Below, piece by piece: positions 34,251-43,060 of a DNA stretch of 64,000 bases; the stretch's first letter is position 1; each line of letters starts with the position of its first letter. Position numbers and translations under genes: made by a program. A model generated the notes under the pieces. It made no database searches. It was not told the DNA's origin and worked only from the letters and a program-made list of their open reading frames with translations. This stretch comes from Brevundimonas sp. UBA7506 (GTDB lineage: Bacteria; Pseudomonadota; Alphaproteobacteria; Caulobacterales; Caulobacteraceae): positions 275,896 through 339,895 of the forward strand of contig NZ_DLNQ01000010.1 of NCBI RefSeq assembly GCF_002479495.1, written 5' to 3'.

Positions 34251-35081
34251 CTAACCCCTGATGAAGGCCAGCAGGTCGGCGTTGATGACGTCGGCGTGGG
34301 TGGTGCACATGCCGTGCGGCAGGCCGGGATGGATCTTCAGCGTCCCGTTCTTCAGCAGGGGCGCCGACAGCCGGGCCGAATCGTCGATCGGCACGATTTG
34401 ATCGTCGTCGCCGTGCAGGACCAGGGTCGGCACGGTGATGGCCTTCAGATCCTCGGTGAAGTCGGTCTCCGAAAAGGCCTTGATGCAGTCGTAGTGAGCC
34501 TTGGCCCCGCCCTGCATCCCCTGACGCCACCAGTTGTCGATGACGCCTTGCGACACCTGCGCGCCGTCGCGGTTGAAGCCGTAGAAGGGACCGGAAGGCA
34601 CGTCCCGATAGAACTGGGCCCGGTTGGCCGCCAGGGCGGCGCGGAAACCGTCGAAGACCTCCAGCGGCAGGCCGCCGGGATTGGCCTCGGTCTTCAGCAT
34701 CAGGGGCGGCACGGCGCCGATCAGCACCGCCTTGACCACGCGGCCGTCCGGCTCGCCGTGGCGGGCGACATACCGCGCGACCTCTCCCCCGCCGGTCGAG
34801 TGGCCGATGTGGACGGCGTCGCGCAGGTCCAGATGCTTGGCCAGCGCCGCCACGTCGGCGGCGTAGGTGTTCATCTCATTACCGTTGTCGGTCTGGGTCG
34901 AACGCCCATGACCGCGCCGGTCATGAGCGATGACGCGATAGCCCTGCCCCAGGAAGAACAGCATCTGGGCGTCCCAGTCGTCCGCGCTCAGCGGCCAGCC
35001 GTGATGGAAGACGAGCGGCTGCCCGGCTCCCTAGTCCTTGTAGAAGATCTCGGTCCCGTCGTCGGTCGTGATGAAAGGCAT
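34251..35081 (-). pseudogene. Alpha/beta hydrolase (haloperoxidase-like) with premature TAG
   Basis: ATG 35081 opens a frame typical of non-heme haloperoxidase-like hydrolases (MPFITTDDGTEIFYKD), but codon 17 is TAG (35031-35033), where the family has Trp (KDWG). Downstream the frame is intact: [24 protein letters not shown], nucleophile motif GHSTGGG, acid in HGDDDQIVP and His in PHGM, 276 codons in all. A restart at ATG 34964 would give 237 residues but would lose the oxyanion-hole region (HGWP), so the product would likely be inactive. A single TGG to TAG change, or a base-call error, explains it. Confidence 0.85.
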
Positions 35082-35312
35082 GGTTCAGCATCCTGTGGCC
35101 ATGGGCCCGCGGGCCCGTAGGGAGGGAGCACGCACGCGCCTGCGCCACGGATGAAGGCCGGGCGACAGGTCAGGAACTGGGAACTGAAGGGGCCGGGAAG
35201 GTCGCCCCACGACGGACCCTAGCACGCCCCGGGCTTCGTCGCGCCCGGCCCGCCGATCACGAATCCGCGCGGCCCCTTTCTTGCGAGTCCCGCCGTCGAA
35301 GGAGGCCTCGTC

Positions 35313-36461
35313 ATGGGCTGGACCGCGTTTTCGTCTCATAATGAGCCGCCGCCGATCATGCGCGGCGGGTGGCTGGACGCGCTGCGCTTCATCGTGGCGT
35401 CGCTGATCATCCTGCATCACTTCCAGGCATCCGCGCCCCACGCCCTGGCCGAGGCCGTGCACCCGGTGTTCGAGCGGGGCGGCTTCCTGCTGACCAACTT
35501 CTTCCTGATCGACAGCGGCTATGTGCTGATGCGCGTCTATGGGGCGGCGGTCGGCGGCGGGCGGATGTCCAGGACCGACTTCTTCCTCAAACGGTCGCTG
35601 CGGGTGTTTCCGGCCCATCTGATCATGCTGGCCCTGCTGGTGGCCATGGTGCTGCTGGGCACGGCCATCGGCATGCCGCCGACCCATCCCGAGTGGTTCG
35701 CCTGGGACCAGTTGCCGGCGCAGGTGGCGCTGGTGCAGTCGTTCGGCGTGCATGGCGGTCTGGGCTGGAACGCGCCCAGCTGGTCGATCTCGGCCCTGCT
35801 GGGCTGCTACCTGGCCTTCCCCTGGGTGCTGCGCGGGCTGACGCGGGTCGGGCCGTGGATGGCCCTGGGACTGGTGGTGATCGGCTATCTGGCGGCCAAC
35901 GAGCTGTGCTGGGCCATCCTGAAGTACCCCGTCTATCAGATGCCGCTGGCCTTCGGCATCTGGCGCGCCCTGCCCCTGTTCGTGCTGGGCATGGGGCTGG
36001 CCTGGTTCGCGCAGGGCGTCTGGATCAACCCGCGTCTGGCCGGATGGGCCCTGCTGCTGGCCTCCGTGGCGCTCGCTGTCGTGCAGTATTTCGACAAGCA
36101 CGCCCTGATCTCGCTGACCCTCATCTCCATCATCATCCTGGCGGCGGGCGCCGTGCCGGTGACCAGGCCGTCGAAGCTGGTGGAGCAGGCGGCGGTCGTC
36201 TCCTTCGCCATGTTCATCTCGAACGAGGTGGTCCGCATCGGCTGGTTCGGTCTGGCCGAGGCCACGGCGAACAGGCTGAACCTGGGCGAGGCCGCGCGCT
36301 GGGCCCTGTGGGTCATGGGCGTCGGCGCGGCCTTCGTCTTCGCCTTCCTGTTCCACTACGGCGTCGACAATCCCATCCAGAAGCGCATCCGCGCCTGGCT
36401 GAAGAAGCGCGGACACGCCCGCGCGTTGATCAAGGAGCCGGTGATCTCGCTGGAGGGGTGA
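35313..36461 (+). CDS. Acyltransferase 3 family membrane protein
   Basis: A 382-residue protein with about ten hydrophobic segments. It matches the acyltransferase 3 (OafA/OPGC-like) family: WLDALRFIVASLIILHHF (about 21-38, with the catalytic-type His), FFLIDSGYVLMRVYG, DFFLKRSLRVFPAHLIML (about 89-106) and SWSISALLGCYLAFPWVLR. These enzymes add acetyl or other acyl groups to glycans or lipids. A strong AAGGAGG precedes the ATG. The substrate is unknown, as no sugar or lipid genes are nearby. It lies in a pocket of accessory genes between flagellar operons. Confidence 0.9.
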   Translation: MGWTAFSSHNEPPPIMRGGWLDALRFIVASLIILHHFQASAPHALAEAVHPVFERGGFLLTNFFLIDSGYVLMRVYGAAVGGGRMSRTDFFLKRSLRVFPAHLIMLALLVAMVLLGTAIGMPPTHPEWFAWDQLPAQVALVQSFGVHGGLGWNAPSWSISALLGCYLAFPWVLRGLTRVGPWMALGLVVIGYLAANELCWAILKYPVYQMPLAFGIWRALPLFVLGMGLAWFAQGVWINPRLAGWALLLASVALAVVQYFDKHALISLTLISIIILAAGAVPVTRPSKLVEQAAVVSFAMFISNEVVRIGWFGLAEATANRLNLGEAARWALWVMGVGAAFVFAFLFHYGVDNPIQKRIRAWLKKRGHARALIKEPVISLEG

Positions 36462-36464
36462 TTT

Positions 36465-36625
36465 GATCCTCCCTTGTCGCGAAGCGACGGGGGAGGGGGA
36501 CCGCCGAAGGCGGTGGAGGGGGCGAGCGTCGCGCGCCGCCGTCTAATCTTTCAGCATCGGTCCTGCCTCCGCCCCCTCCACCATGCTGCGCATGGTCCCC
36601 CTCCCCCGCTTCGCAGGGGAGGATC
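36465..36625. repeat. Family A repeat, two inverted arms (A5)
   Basis: Left arm gatcctcccttgtcgcgaag with ccgccgaaggcgg hairpin; right arm gccccctccaccatgctgcg ending gcaggggaggatc. It separates the convergent acyltransferase and VOC genes. Confidence 0.85.
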
Positions 36626-36632
36626 GCCAGTT

Positions 36633-37010
36633 TCACCCCGTTGAGCCGACCAGATGCAGGATGTTGCCGTCGGGGTCCTTGAACCAGGCCAGACGCAGCG
36701 AACCGCAGACATGGATGTCGCCCTGGCGTCCCATGTCGTCATAGTGTTCGAAGGTCACGCCCCTGGTCTTCAGCCCCTCGACGATGTCGTCCAGCTCGAC
36801 GCCGACGTCCCAGCTGACGGCGTTGGCCTGATTGGTGCCGGCGAAGTCGGACTTGTAGACGGTCAGCCAGGTCGAGCCGGTGCGATAGCCCAGCATCCCC
36901 TCGTTCGAGGTGTCGGCCAGATTCAGCTCCAGCACGTCGGAATAGAAGGTCTTGGCGCGATCCAGATCCTTCACCGCCACAATGGCCGAGGAGTTCTTGT
37001 TCTTGAGCAT
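36633..37010 (-). CDS. VOC/glyoxalase-like protein
   Basis: A 125-residue protein from ATG 37010, with GGAGAG upstream. It is a single VOC-fold unit: SSAIVAVKDLDRAKTFYSDVLELNLADTS (about 7-35), STWLTVYKSDFAG, and a C-terminal LRLAWFKDPDGNILHLV, in which Asp-Pro-Asp-Gly and the final His position are usual in glyoxalase/bleomycin-resistance relatives. Metal-binding residues are not complete as far as can be seen, so an enzymatic role is uncertain. It stands alone between two repeats. Confidence 0.88.
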   Translation of the reverse strand: MLKNKNSSAIVAVKDLDRAKTFYSDVLELNLADTSNEGMLGYRTGSTWLTVYKSDFAGTNQANAVSWDVGVELDDIVEGLKTRGVTFEHYDDMGRQGDIHVCGSLRLAWFKDPDGNILHLVGSTG

Positions 37011-37071
37011 GAGGTCTCTCCGTGATGCGAAGAGAACCGGTGAGGGCGCAGTTCGATCCGCCCCCATCTGT

Positions 37072-37193
37072 CGTCATCCCGGACGGCGCGTAGCGACGAT
37101 CCGGGACCCAGAGGTTTCAGCGAGAACTGGCGAGGATTGCAGATGCACAACCGCCTGGATCCCGGGTTCCGCTGCGCGGCCCCGGGATGACGG
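37072..37193. repeat. Family D inverted-pair repeat (D2)
   Basis: cgtcatcccggacggcgcg with gatccgggacccag on the left; cctggatcccgggttccgc and ggccccgggatgacgg on the right. The arms are inverted, separated by about 45 bp. It lies just downstream of fliE. Confidence 0.85.
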
Positions 37194-37205
37194 AAGCAGG
37201 AGCCG

Positions 37206-37517
37206 TCAGATCGGCATCCGCATGATTTCCTGATAGGCCGAGATGACCTGATCGCGCACCGCCATGACGGTTTCCAGCGAGGCTTCGGCGGAGGAGACGG
37301 CGGTGACGACGTCGATCAGGCTGCCCTGGCCCTGGACCATCTGGGCCATCTGGGTTTCGGCGCCGCGCGTCTGTTGCGCCGTCTGGGTCATGACGTTCTG
37401 CAGCAGTTCCGAGAAGCCCGGTCCCTGGGCCGCCGAGGCGGCGCTGGGCGGCGTGGCGGTGGGCATGGCCCCGCCCTGAACCGCTGCATAGGCCTTGGCC
37501 GCCATCATGGGATTCAT
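37206..37517 (-). CDS. fliE: Flagellar hook-basal body protein FliE
   Basis: A 103-residue rod-base protein linking the MS ring and rod. The C-terminal conserved half (about 35-103: GFSELLQNVMTQTAQQTRGAETQMAQMVQGQGSLIDVVTAVSSAEASLETVMAVRDQVISAYQEIMRMPI) matches FliE closely. It is the third gene of flgB-flgC-fliE, 10 bp after flgC, and is followed by a family D repeat. Confidence 0.95.
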   Translation of the reverse strand: MNPMMAAKAYAAVQGGAMPTATPPSAASAAQGPGFSELLQNVMTQTAQQTRGAETQMAQMVQGQGSLIDVVTAVSSAEASLETVMAVRDQVISAYQEIMRMPI

Positions 37518-37527
37518 GGCCTAGCCC

Positions 37528-37962
37528 TTACTTCTTGATGATGTCGAGGGTGCGGGACTCCATGTTCCGCGCCGTCTCGATGACGTTCAGGTTGGCTTCG
37601 TAGGCGCGCTGCGCCTCGCGCATGTCCATGGCCTCGACCAGGGTGTCGACATTGGGCCGCTGGACGTAGCCCTCGGCGTTGGCCGCCGGGTGCGAGGGGT
37701 CGTATTCCATGCGGAAGGGGCTCTGGTCCGGGCGGACCTCGGCCAGGACCACGCCGGTGGCGCCGTCGACCTTGCGCGCCTGAAACACCGGAGTCTGGCG
37801 GCGATAGGGCTCGCCGCCCGCGACCGTGGCCGTCGACTGGGCGTTGGCGATGTTCTCGGCGATGATGCGCATGCGCGACTGCTGCGCCTTCAGGGCGCCG
37901 GCGGCGACGCCCATGGCGGTGTTGCGCGGGGTGACGGGACGGCCGTTGACGGGATCAGGCAT
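37528..37962 (-). CDS. flgC: Flagellar proximal rod protein FlgC
   Basis: A 144-residue rod protein. The N-terminus has the rod-family motif AGALKAQQSRMRIIAENIANAQSTATVAGGEPYRRQTPVFQ (about 16-55) and the C-terminus VDTLVEAMDMREAQRAYEANLNVIETARNMESRTLDIIKK is the standard FlgC/FlgG end. It is 13 bp downstream of flgB in flgB-flgC-fliE. Confidence 0.97.
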   Translation of the reverse strand: MPDPVNGRPVTPRNTAMGVAAGALKAQQSRMRIIAENIANAQSTATVAGGEPYRRQTPVFQARKVDGATGVVLAEVRPDQSPFRMEYDPSHPAANAEGYVQRPNVDTLVEAMDMREAQRAYEANLNVIETARNMESRTLDIIKK

Positions 37963-37975
37963 GGTTCAGTCTCCC

Positions 37976-38380
37976 TCAGACGCCGGGCTTCTTGGCGGCC
38001 ATGCGGATCATCTGCATGGACTTCTGGTAGAAGCCGATGGCCGCGTCATAGGCCATGCGGCTCTCGGCCATCTTGAGCATCTGCTCCTCGACCACGACCG
38101 AGTTGCCGTCCAGCGTGGTCTCCGAATCCGGCGCGTTCAGCGACTCGAAGCGGGCGGTCTGCCCCGCCGGCGAGATGTGGCGGGCGTTGGTGGCGACCAT
38201 CTTCAGCCCGCCGCCGGTGCGCATCGCCTCGGCGAAGTCGGTCGGCGCCTTCAGGTCGCGGGCCATGAAGCCGGGGGTGTCGGAGTTGGCGACGTTCTGG
38301 GCGATCACGCGCTGACGATCGTCGAGCCATCCGAGACGGCCCTTGATCTGGTTCAGCAGCGGAATGTCGGTGACGGACAC
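37976..38380 (-). CDS. flgB: Flagellar proximal rod protein FlgB
   Basis: A 134-residue rod protein. Conserved rod motif QRVIAQNVANSDTPGFMARDLKAPTDFAEAM (about 23-53) and C-terminal VEEQMLKMAESRMAYDAAIGFYQKSMQMIRMAAKK. First gene of flgB-flgC-fliE and divergent from fliO-fliP across a 144-bp region containing a CtrA-like box. Confidence 0.97.
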   Translation of the reverse strand: MSVTDIPLLNQIKGRLGWLDDRQRVIAQNVANSDTPGFMARDLKAPTDFAEAMRTGGGLKMVATNARHISPAGQTARFESLNAPDSETTLDGNSVVVEEQMLKMAESRMAYDAAIGFYQKSMQMIRMAAKKPGV

Positions 38381-38443
38381 GAAGGACCCTCGAACGATGG
38401 ACCGGCAGAATTTGCCGCCTGCATGGTTAATATTCCGTGTTTC

Positions 38444-38459
38444 TAAACGCGGCGTTAAC
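38444..38459 (+). promoter_or_regulatory. CtrA-like box between flgB and fliO
   Basis: TAAA (38444-38447)-N7-TTAAC (38455-38459), one mismatch from consensus, 66 bp before the fliO ATG and 64 bp before flgB on the other strand. Another GTTAA lies at 38426. It could serve both operons. Confidence 0.6.
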
Positions 38460-38524
38460 CACGAGCCGTGAAACGTGCGGGCGAAGCGGCGCGCATACGG
38501 GCGCTGTTGGGGCCTCGAATCCGC

Positions 38525-38812
38525 ATGAATTTCCTCGACCTGTTCCGGGCGGTGTTCGGCCTGGCGATCACGCTGGGCCTGATCGGTCTGGCCGCCTGGG
38601 CGGCGCGTCGCTATGCGCCCCAGGTGCTGGCCAGGCTGCAGGCCGAACGCGGCGCGCGCCGGTTGCAGGTGATCGAGACCCTGGTGCTGGACCCGGCCCG
38701 GCGCCTGGTCCTGGTGCGGGTGGACGCCGAGGAGCGGCTGATCCTGCTGGGCGAAGGGCGCGAACTGATCGAACCGCGCGGTCAGGCGATCCCGTCAGGA
38801 GAAGACCAATGA
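38525..38812 (+). CDS. fliO: Flagellar biosynthetic protein FliO
   Basis: From ATG 38525, 95 residues. One transmembrane segment (LFRAVFGLAITLGLIGLAAWAARRY) is followed by the FliO cytoplasmic domain (RRLQVIETLVLDPARRLVLVRVDAEERLILLGEGRELIEPRG). A GTG 57 bp upstream is possible but would lie close to the CtrA-like box and add no recognisable sequence. FliO assists FliP assembly. It overlaps fliP by four bases (ATGA). Confidence 0.88.
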   Translation: MNFLDLFRAVFGLAITLGLIGLAAWAARRYAPQVLARLQAERGARRLQVIETLVLDPARRLVLVRVDAEERLILLGEGRELIEPRGQAIPSGEDQ

Positions 38813-39633
38813 GCCGCCCCGCCCTTTTCGGCATGCCGACCCGCGCGGAGCTGAAGCGCGCCGCCCTGCTGTCGCTGGTCACCACCGCCCTGTGCCTGGT
38901 CTGGCCCCTGGGGGCTCTGGCGCAGGAAGCCGCCCAGGCGGCCCAGAGCGGATCGGCCATCAACATCGACCTGGGCACGGGCGCGGGCCTGACCCAGCGG
39001 GTGGTGCAGCTGGTCGGGCTGATGACCGTCCTGTCGCTGGCCCCGTCCATCGTCATCATGACCACCAGCTTCGTGCGCATCATCGTGGTGCTGAGCCTGC
39101 TGCGCACGGCGCTCGGCATGCAGCAGTCGCCGCCCAACGCCGTCCTGGTCTCCCTGGCCCTGTTCCTGAGCGCCATCGTCATGGCCCCGACCTGGCAGGA
39201 CGCCTATGATTCGGGCATCCGGCCGCTGATGGATCAGCAGATGGAGCTGCCTCAGGCCTTCGATGCGGCCTCCGAACCGGTGAAAACCTTCATGCTGGCC
39301 CAGGTGGGGCGCGACGACCTGGCCCTGTTCACACGGCTGTCGAAAATCGAGCCCCCGCGCGACGTGCAGGAACTGCCCCTGCGGGTGGTCACCCCGGCCT
39401 TCATGATCAGCGAGTTGAAGAAGGCCTTCGAGATCGGATTTCTTCTTTTCGTTCCGTTCCTTGTGATCGATCTGGTGGTCGCCAGCGTGCTCATGTCCAT
39501 GGGTATGATGATGCTGCCGCCGGTGGTCATTTCCCTGCCGTTCAAGCTGATCTTCTTCGTCCTGGTGGACGGCTGGCGGCTGGTCGCGGGCAGCCTCGTG
39601 GAGAGCTTCCAGAGAGCGGCCGGCGGGGGATAA
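38809..39633 (+). CDS. fliP: Flagellar export gate protein FliP
   Basis: From ATG 38809 (AGGAGA upstream), 274 residues. A cleavable signal (ALLSLVTTALCLVWPLGALAQE, about 18-39) precedes the four membrane segments of the export gate. Characteristic motifs are TSFVRIIVVLSLLRTALGMQQSPPNAVLVSLALFLSAIVMAPTW (about 86-129) and VTPAFMISELKKAFEIGFLLFVPFLVIDLVVASVLMSMGMMMLPPVVISLPFKLIFFVLVDGW. A weak hairpin with TTTT follows the stop. Confidence 0.97.
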   Translation: MSRPALFGMPTRAELKRAALLSLVTTALCLVWPLGALAQEAAQAAQSGSAINIDLGTGAGLTQRVVQLVGLMTVLSLAPSIVIMTTSFVRIIVVLSLLRTALGMQQSPPNAVLVSLALFLSAIVMAPTWQDAYDSGIRPLMDQQMELPQAFDAASEPVKTFMLAQVGRDDLALFTRLSKIEPPRDVQELPLRVVTPAFMISELKKAFEIGFLLFVPFLVIDLVVASVLMSMGMMMLPPVVISLPFKLIFFVLVDGWRLVAGSLVESFQRAAGGG

Positions 39634-39635
39634 GT

Positions 39636-39654
39636 CCCCAGCCTCAGGGGTTTT
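39636..39654 (+). terminator. Weak candidate terminator after fliP
   Basis: cccc (39636-39639) and gggg (39647-39650) around agcctca, followed by tttt. The 4-bp stem is short, so confidence is low. Confidence 0.35.
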
Positions 39655-39747
39655 GAGCGTCATGCGGGCTTGCCAAGCTGCGCCAAACGCGTGTTGATCC
39701 TCCGGTCTTCGCCCGGGAATCGGGCGACCACCTTTGGGAAAACCCTT

Positions 39748-40026
39748 ATGACCACTCAAGCCGAACTGATCGCCGCCGTCGCCAAGGACGCAGGTGTTTC
39801 GCAGGCCGACGCCGGCCGCGTCCTCGACGCGATCGTCAAGAACATCCACAAGAGCCTGGTTTCGGGTTCGGACGTCCGCATCTCGAACCTGGGCGTCTTC
39901 GACACCGCCGAGCGCGCCGAGCGCGAAGGCCGCAACCCGGCCACCGGCGCGACCATCAAGATCGCCGCCTCGAAGGCCGTGCGCTTCCGCGTGTCGAAGC
40001 CGCTGAAGGACGCCGTCAACGGCTAA
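39748..40026 (+). CDS. HU-family histone-like DNA-binding protein
   Basis: A 92-residue HU protein from ATG 39748. It has the usual N-terminal helices (MTTQAELIAAVAKDAGVSQADAGRVLDAIVKNIHKSL) and a DNA-binding arm with FDTAERAEREGRNPATGATIKIAASKAVRFRVSKPLKDAV. The arm motif GRNPATG and the PLKDAVNG end are standard. It may be the alpha or beta subunit; a single gene of this type suffices in many alphaproteobacteria. It is convergent with the large TPR gene, with two hairpins between. Confidence 0.95.
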   Translation: MTTQAELIAAVAKDAGVSQADAGRVLDAIVKNIHKSLVSGSDVRISNLGVFDTAERAEREGRNPATGATIKIAASKAVRFRVSKPLKDAVNG

Positions 40027-40032
40027 GCCTTC

Positions 40033-40132
40033 GGACCCGCACGGGTCCACGGCGCTCTGACCCGGCTCACGCATCGCGGACAGCTGGTATGAGCGCCAAT
40101 CCCCTCAAGCAGTCTCGCACCGCGTGCGAGAC
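40033..40132. other. Two hairpins between convergent HU and TPR genes
   Basis: ggaccc/gggtcc (40033-40038/40043-40048, loop gcac) and a 9-bp perfect stem gtctcgcac/gtgcgagac (40112-40120/40124-40132, loop cgc). Neither has a clear T-run on either strand. They may act as a bidirectional stop. Confidence 0.5.
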
Positions 40133-40149
40133 GCTAGGGGCCTAAAATA

Positions 40150-43035
40150 TCAGGCTGCTCCGGCCGCCTGGGGACGGGCGGGGGTCGCAGGGCGGTCTCC
40201 GCCCGTTTTCTGTCTGAACTCGGCCTTGGTGGCCGCGATCCAGCCGGCATAGGTGTCGGCGCCGGCGCTGAGGGTGGCGAAGTCCTGCGGACGCCCCGAG
40301 CCGTCAGCCCCGTCCAGACCGGCGAGCGCGATGCGGATGCCGCCCGGCGAGCGGGCCTTGTCGGCGAAGCCCGAATAGTTGGCCGACAGGCGGTTCAGCG
40401 CCCCCGCGTCGCGCGCCAGCGAATAGCCGACCCCGGCGCGGATCAGCCGGTTCTCCTCGTCCGCCGTCAGCGGGATCAGGGCGTCGCGATAGCGATTGCC
40501 CAGTTGCTGCTCATAGATGGCGGCGGCCGGGCCCCACTGCTGCTGCTTCCAGAAGATCTCGGCGCGTACGTCGCGGGCGGCGGGCGAGGCGTCCTTGGCC
40601 AGGACTTCCAGCGCGTGATCGTAGCGGCCCAGCTCCATCAGGGCGCGGGCCTCCAGCGCACGGCGCTCGCTGTTCATGGCAGTCGGCAGAAGGGTGGTGC
40701 GCGAGCTCCAGAGGGCCTGCAGGGCCTCCTCCGGCTGGCGGTTCATCAGATAGACCATGGCCAGGTTGGTCGAGACCTGGGCCTTGGCCACGCCGTCCAG
40801 GCGGTTGTCGGCCTGATACTTAAGCAGCTCGGCCGCCTGATCCAGCAGGTCGACGTCGATCAGGCGCCGGGCCAGACGCCGCACCATCTCGTCGCCGTCG
40901 GCGCCGACCGGGGTCAGTTCGCGGAAGTCGAAGAAGAGGGCGAGCGCCTGCACCGGCTGCAGCCCGTCGGCGGCGCCGTCGAGGAAGAGGGCGCGGAAGG
41001 CGTTGTCCAGATCGGACTGCAGCTTGTCGCCGCCGGGCAGGACCACGATCTTGCGGCCTGCCGCCTTCAGCGTGGTCAGGGCCTCGCGATAGCGGCCCTG
41101 CGACAGGTAGAGTTCGCCCAGGCTGCGGATCACCGCCAGTTCGGTGCCGTCGCCGCGCCAGCGCCATTTCAGGGCCTCCAGCTGGGCGGCGGCCTGATCG
41201 GGCTTCAGCGTCCCCTTGGCCATCTCCAGACGCACCACGCCGAGGCGGGCGGGGGTCGAGATGCCGTCCAGCGGGGCGCGGGCGACGGCCTTGTAGAGGG
41301 CTAGGGCCTGGGCCGGCTTCTGTTCCAGCTCGAACAGCCGGGCCTGCACCAGACGGGCGGTCAGCTGATCGGGCGCAGAGACGCCCGGCTGGCTGAAGAC
41401 ATAGGCCAGAAGCTCGCGCGCGGCGTCCAGATCGCCGGTCTCGACGGCGGCCAGGGCATGGGCCGTGCCGAAGCGGGCGCGCCATTCGGGGGTGAAGTTG
41501 TCGACCACGCCCGCGCCGGCGGCGAAGGCCTGACGCGCCGTGGTCCAGTCGCTGCGCTGGGCGGCGATATAGCCCTGCCAGACGCGGGTCGAGGGATCGC
41601 CGGCCAGAGCCCCGGACGAGAAGTCGGCCTCGGCCTCGGCGTATCGGCCGATGGCGGCGCGGGCGGCGCCGCGCAGGCCGCGCACCTCGGCCACGCCCTG
41701 CATGGCCGGGGTCTGCTTGACCAGGGCGTTCAGCACGCCGATCGCCTCATAGCCCAGCCCCTGCCCCACCAGGAAACGGGCGTAGGCCAGTCGCGCCTCG
41801 ATCGGCGCACGGGGGTCCTCGGCGGCGCGGCCGCTTTCCAGTTCGGCCGCGACCTGCAGCGCGCGATGGCGGTCGTTGAAGCTGTCGCTTCCCAGATCGG
41901 CCCAGTCGGCAATGATCAGGGCCGGACGGACGGCGGCGCGCGGGGCGTGGGCCTCAGCGGCGGCCGCTTCCAGCCCCACGGTCGGCGGCGACAGCCGCAG
42001 GCCGCGTGGCCGCGACAGGGTGACGATGTCGCCCTCGGCCTTGACCGTCAGATCGTCGGTCGGGGTCTCGACCGCCAGGCCGTGGGCGGTGGGCAGCAGG
42101 GCCAGGTCGACGGTGCGCCGTCCGGTCCTCAGCCCCTTGCCGGGGGCCAGGGCGGTGACGGCGGCGAAGCGGTCGCCGACCATGGGATCGGTCAGCCAGA
42201 CGGTCCTGGTGGCCCCGGCCATGCGCGCGGTCAGGGCGGTCTGGACGCTGTCGTCGCGACCGATGTCGATCCCGCTGGCGGCGGTGGTCGGCCCGCCCAG
42301 GGTGATGGTCCAGGCGGCGCCGTCGGCGCGGGCGGACACCCCCTGCCCCTCGGCGACGGGAATGCGGATGGCGGTGAAGTCCGGCCCGGCGGCCCAGCGC
42401 GCCTTGGCCGCATCGCCGGCCTTGGCGGCGGCGGGCATGTTCATGCGGGCGGCGGCGTCGAACACCACCCAGACCGCGTCGCCGCGGCGGAAGACGGCGG
42501 CCCCGACCGGCGCGGCCCAGGCGAAGGTCAGTCGGGTCGTCTCGTCCTTGACCTCGGCGGTGACGGGCACGGCGCCGCCGGCGGGCACGACCGAGGGCTT
42601 GGTCCCTTCCGGCGCCGCGCCGGGGGCGTAGAGGTTGATCCAGACCGCGCCGTCGGCGGCGCCGGAGCGGACGCCCGCCCCCTCGGCCAGGGTCAGAACC
42701 AGTTCGGTCGCGCCCTGCACCGAGCGGGTCTCGACCTTCTCGACCCCCTTGGGAGGATCGACGCGCAGGCGGCTGACGTCGGGGGCTGCGGTCGTGCCGA
42801 TGCGGATGACGACGGCGCGGCCGTCCTGGCGCACCCGGGCGCGGGAACCCACGGCCCCCGCGAATTCGACCTTGGTGAAGCCGGCGTTGGCGCCGACGCG
42901 GATCTCGACCGGATCGCCCGAACGGGGCCCTGCGCCCTCGGCGTGCGGGGCCAGGGGCGCGAAGACGACGACGCCCGCCGCGGCGGCCGCCACGGTCGTC
43001 TTCAGAACGCGCTTGCTGGCGGTTGCCCCGGACAT
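40150..43035 (-). CDS. Large exported TPR-repeat protein
   Basis: A 961-residue protein. The N-terminus ASKRVLKTTVAAAAAGVVVFAPLAPHAEG looks like a signal peptide. Residues about 40-330 are beta-rich with repeated AWTITLGG and VWVVFDAA elements, like AMIN-type domains. From about 380 to 900 there are helical TPR-like pairs (LEQKPAQALALYKAVARAPL, LYLSQGRYREALTTLKAAG, AMVYLMNRQPEEALQALWSS, LMELGRYDHALEVLAKD). It is a probable periplasmic or outer-membrane-linked scaffold. A CtrA-like box lies upstream, so it may be made in a cell-cycle- or flagellum-linked manner. No exact Caulobacter counterpart is named here. Confidence 0.8.
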   Translation of the reverse strand: MSGATASKRVLKTTVAAAAAGVVVFAPLAPHAEGAGPRSGDPVEIRVGANAGFTKVEFAGAVGSRARVRQDGRAVVIRIGTTAAPDVSRLRVDPPKGVEKVETRSVQGATELVLTLAEGAGVRSGAADGAVWINLYAPGAAPEGTKPSVVPAGGAVPVTAEVKDETTRLTFAWAAPVGAAVFRRGDAVWVVFDAAARMNMPAAAKAGDAAKARWAAGPDFTAIRIPVAEGQGVSARADGAAWTITLGGPTTAASGIDIGRDDSVQTALTARMAGATRTVWLTDPMVGDRFAAVTALAPGKGLRTGRRTVDLALLPTAHGLAVETPTDDLTVKAEGDIVTLSRPRGLRLSPPTVGLEAAAAEAHAPRAAVRPALIIADWADLGSDSFNDRHRALQVAAELESGRAAEDPRAPIEARLAYARFLVGQGLGYEAIGVLNALVKQTPAMQGVAEVRGLRGAARAAIGRYAEAEADFSSGALAGDPSTRVWQGYIAAQRSDWTTARQAFAAGAGVVDNFTPEWRARFGTAHALAAVETGDLDAARELLAYVFSQPGVSAPDQLTARLVQARLFELEQKPAQALALYKAVARAPLDGISTPARLGVVRLEMAKGTLKPDQAAAQLEALKWRWRGDGTELAVIRSLGELYLSQGRYREALTTLKAAGRKIVVLPGGDKLQSDLDNAFRALFLDGAADGLQPVQALALFFDFRELTPVGADGDEMVRRLARRLIDVDLLDQAAELLKYQADNRLDGVAKAQVSTNLAMVYLMNRQPEEALQALWSSRTTLLPTAMNSERRALEARALMELGRYDHALEVLAKDASPAARDVRAEIFWKQQQWGPAAAIYEQQLGNRYRDALIPLTADEENRLIRAGVGYSLARDAGALNRLSANYSGFADKARSPGGIRIALAGLDGADGSGRPQDFATLSAGADTYAGWIAATKAEFRQKTGGDRPATPARPQAAGAA

Positions 43036-43060
43036 ACGCGCGCACCCTCGCGCGAAGGGC

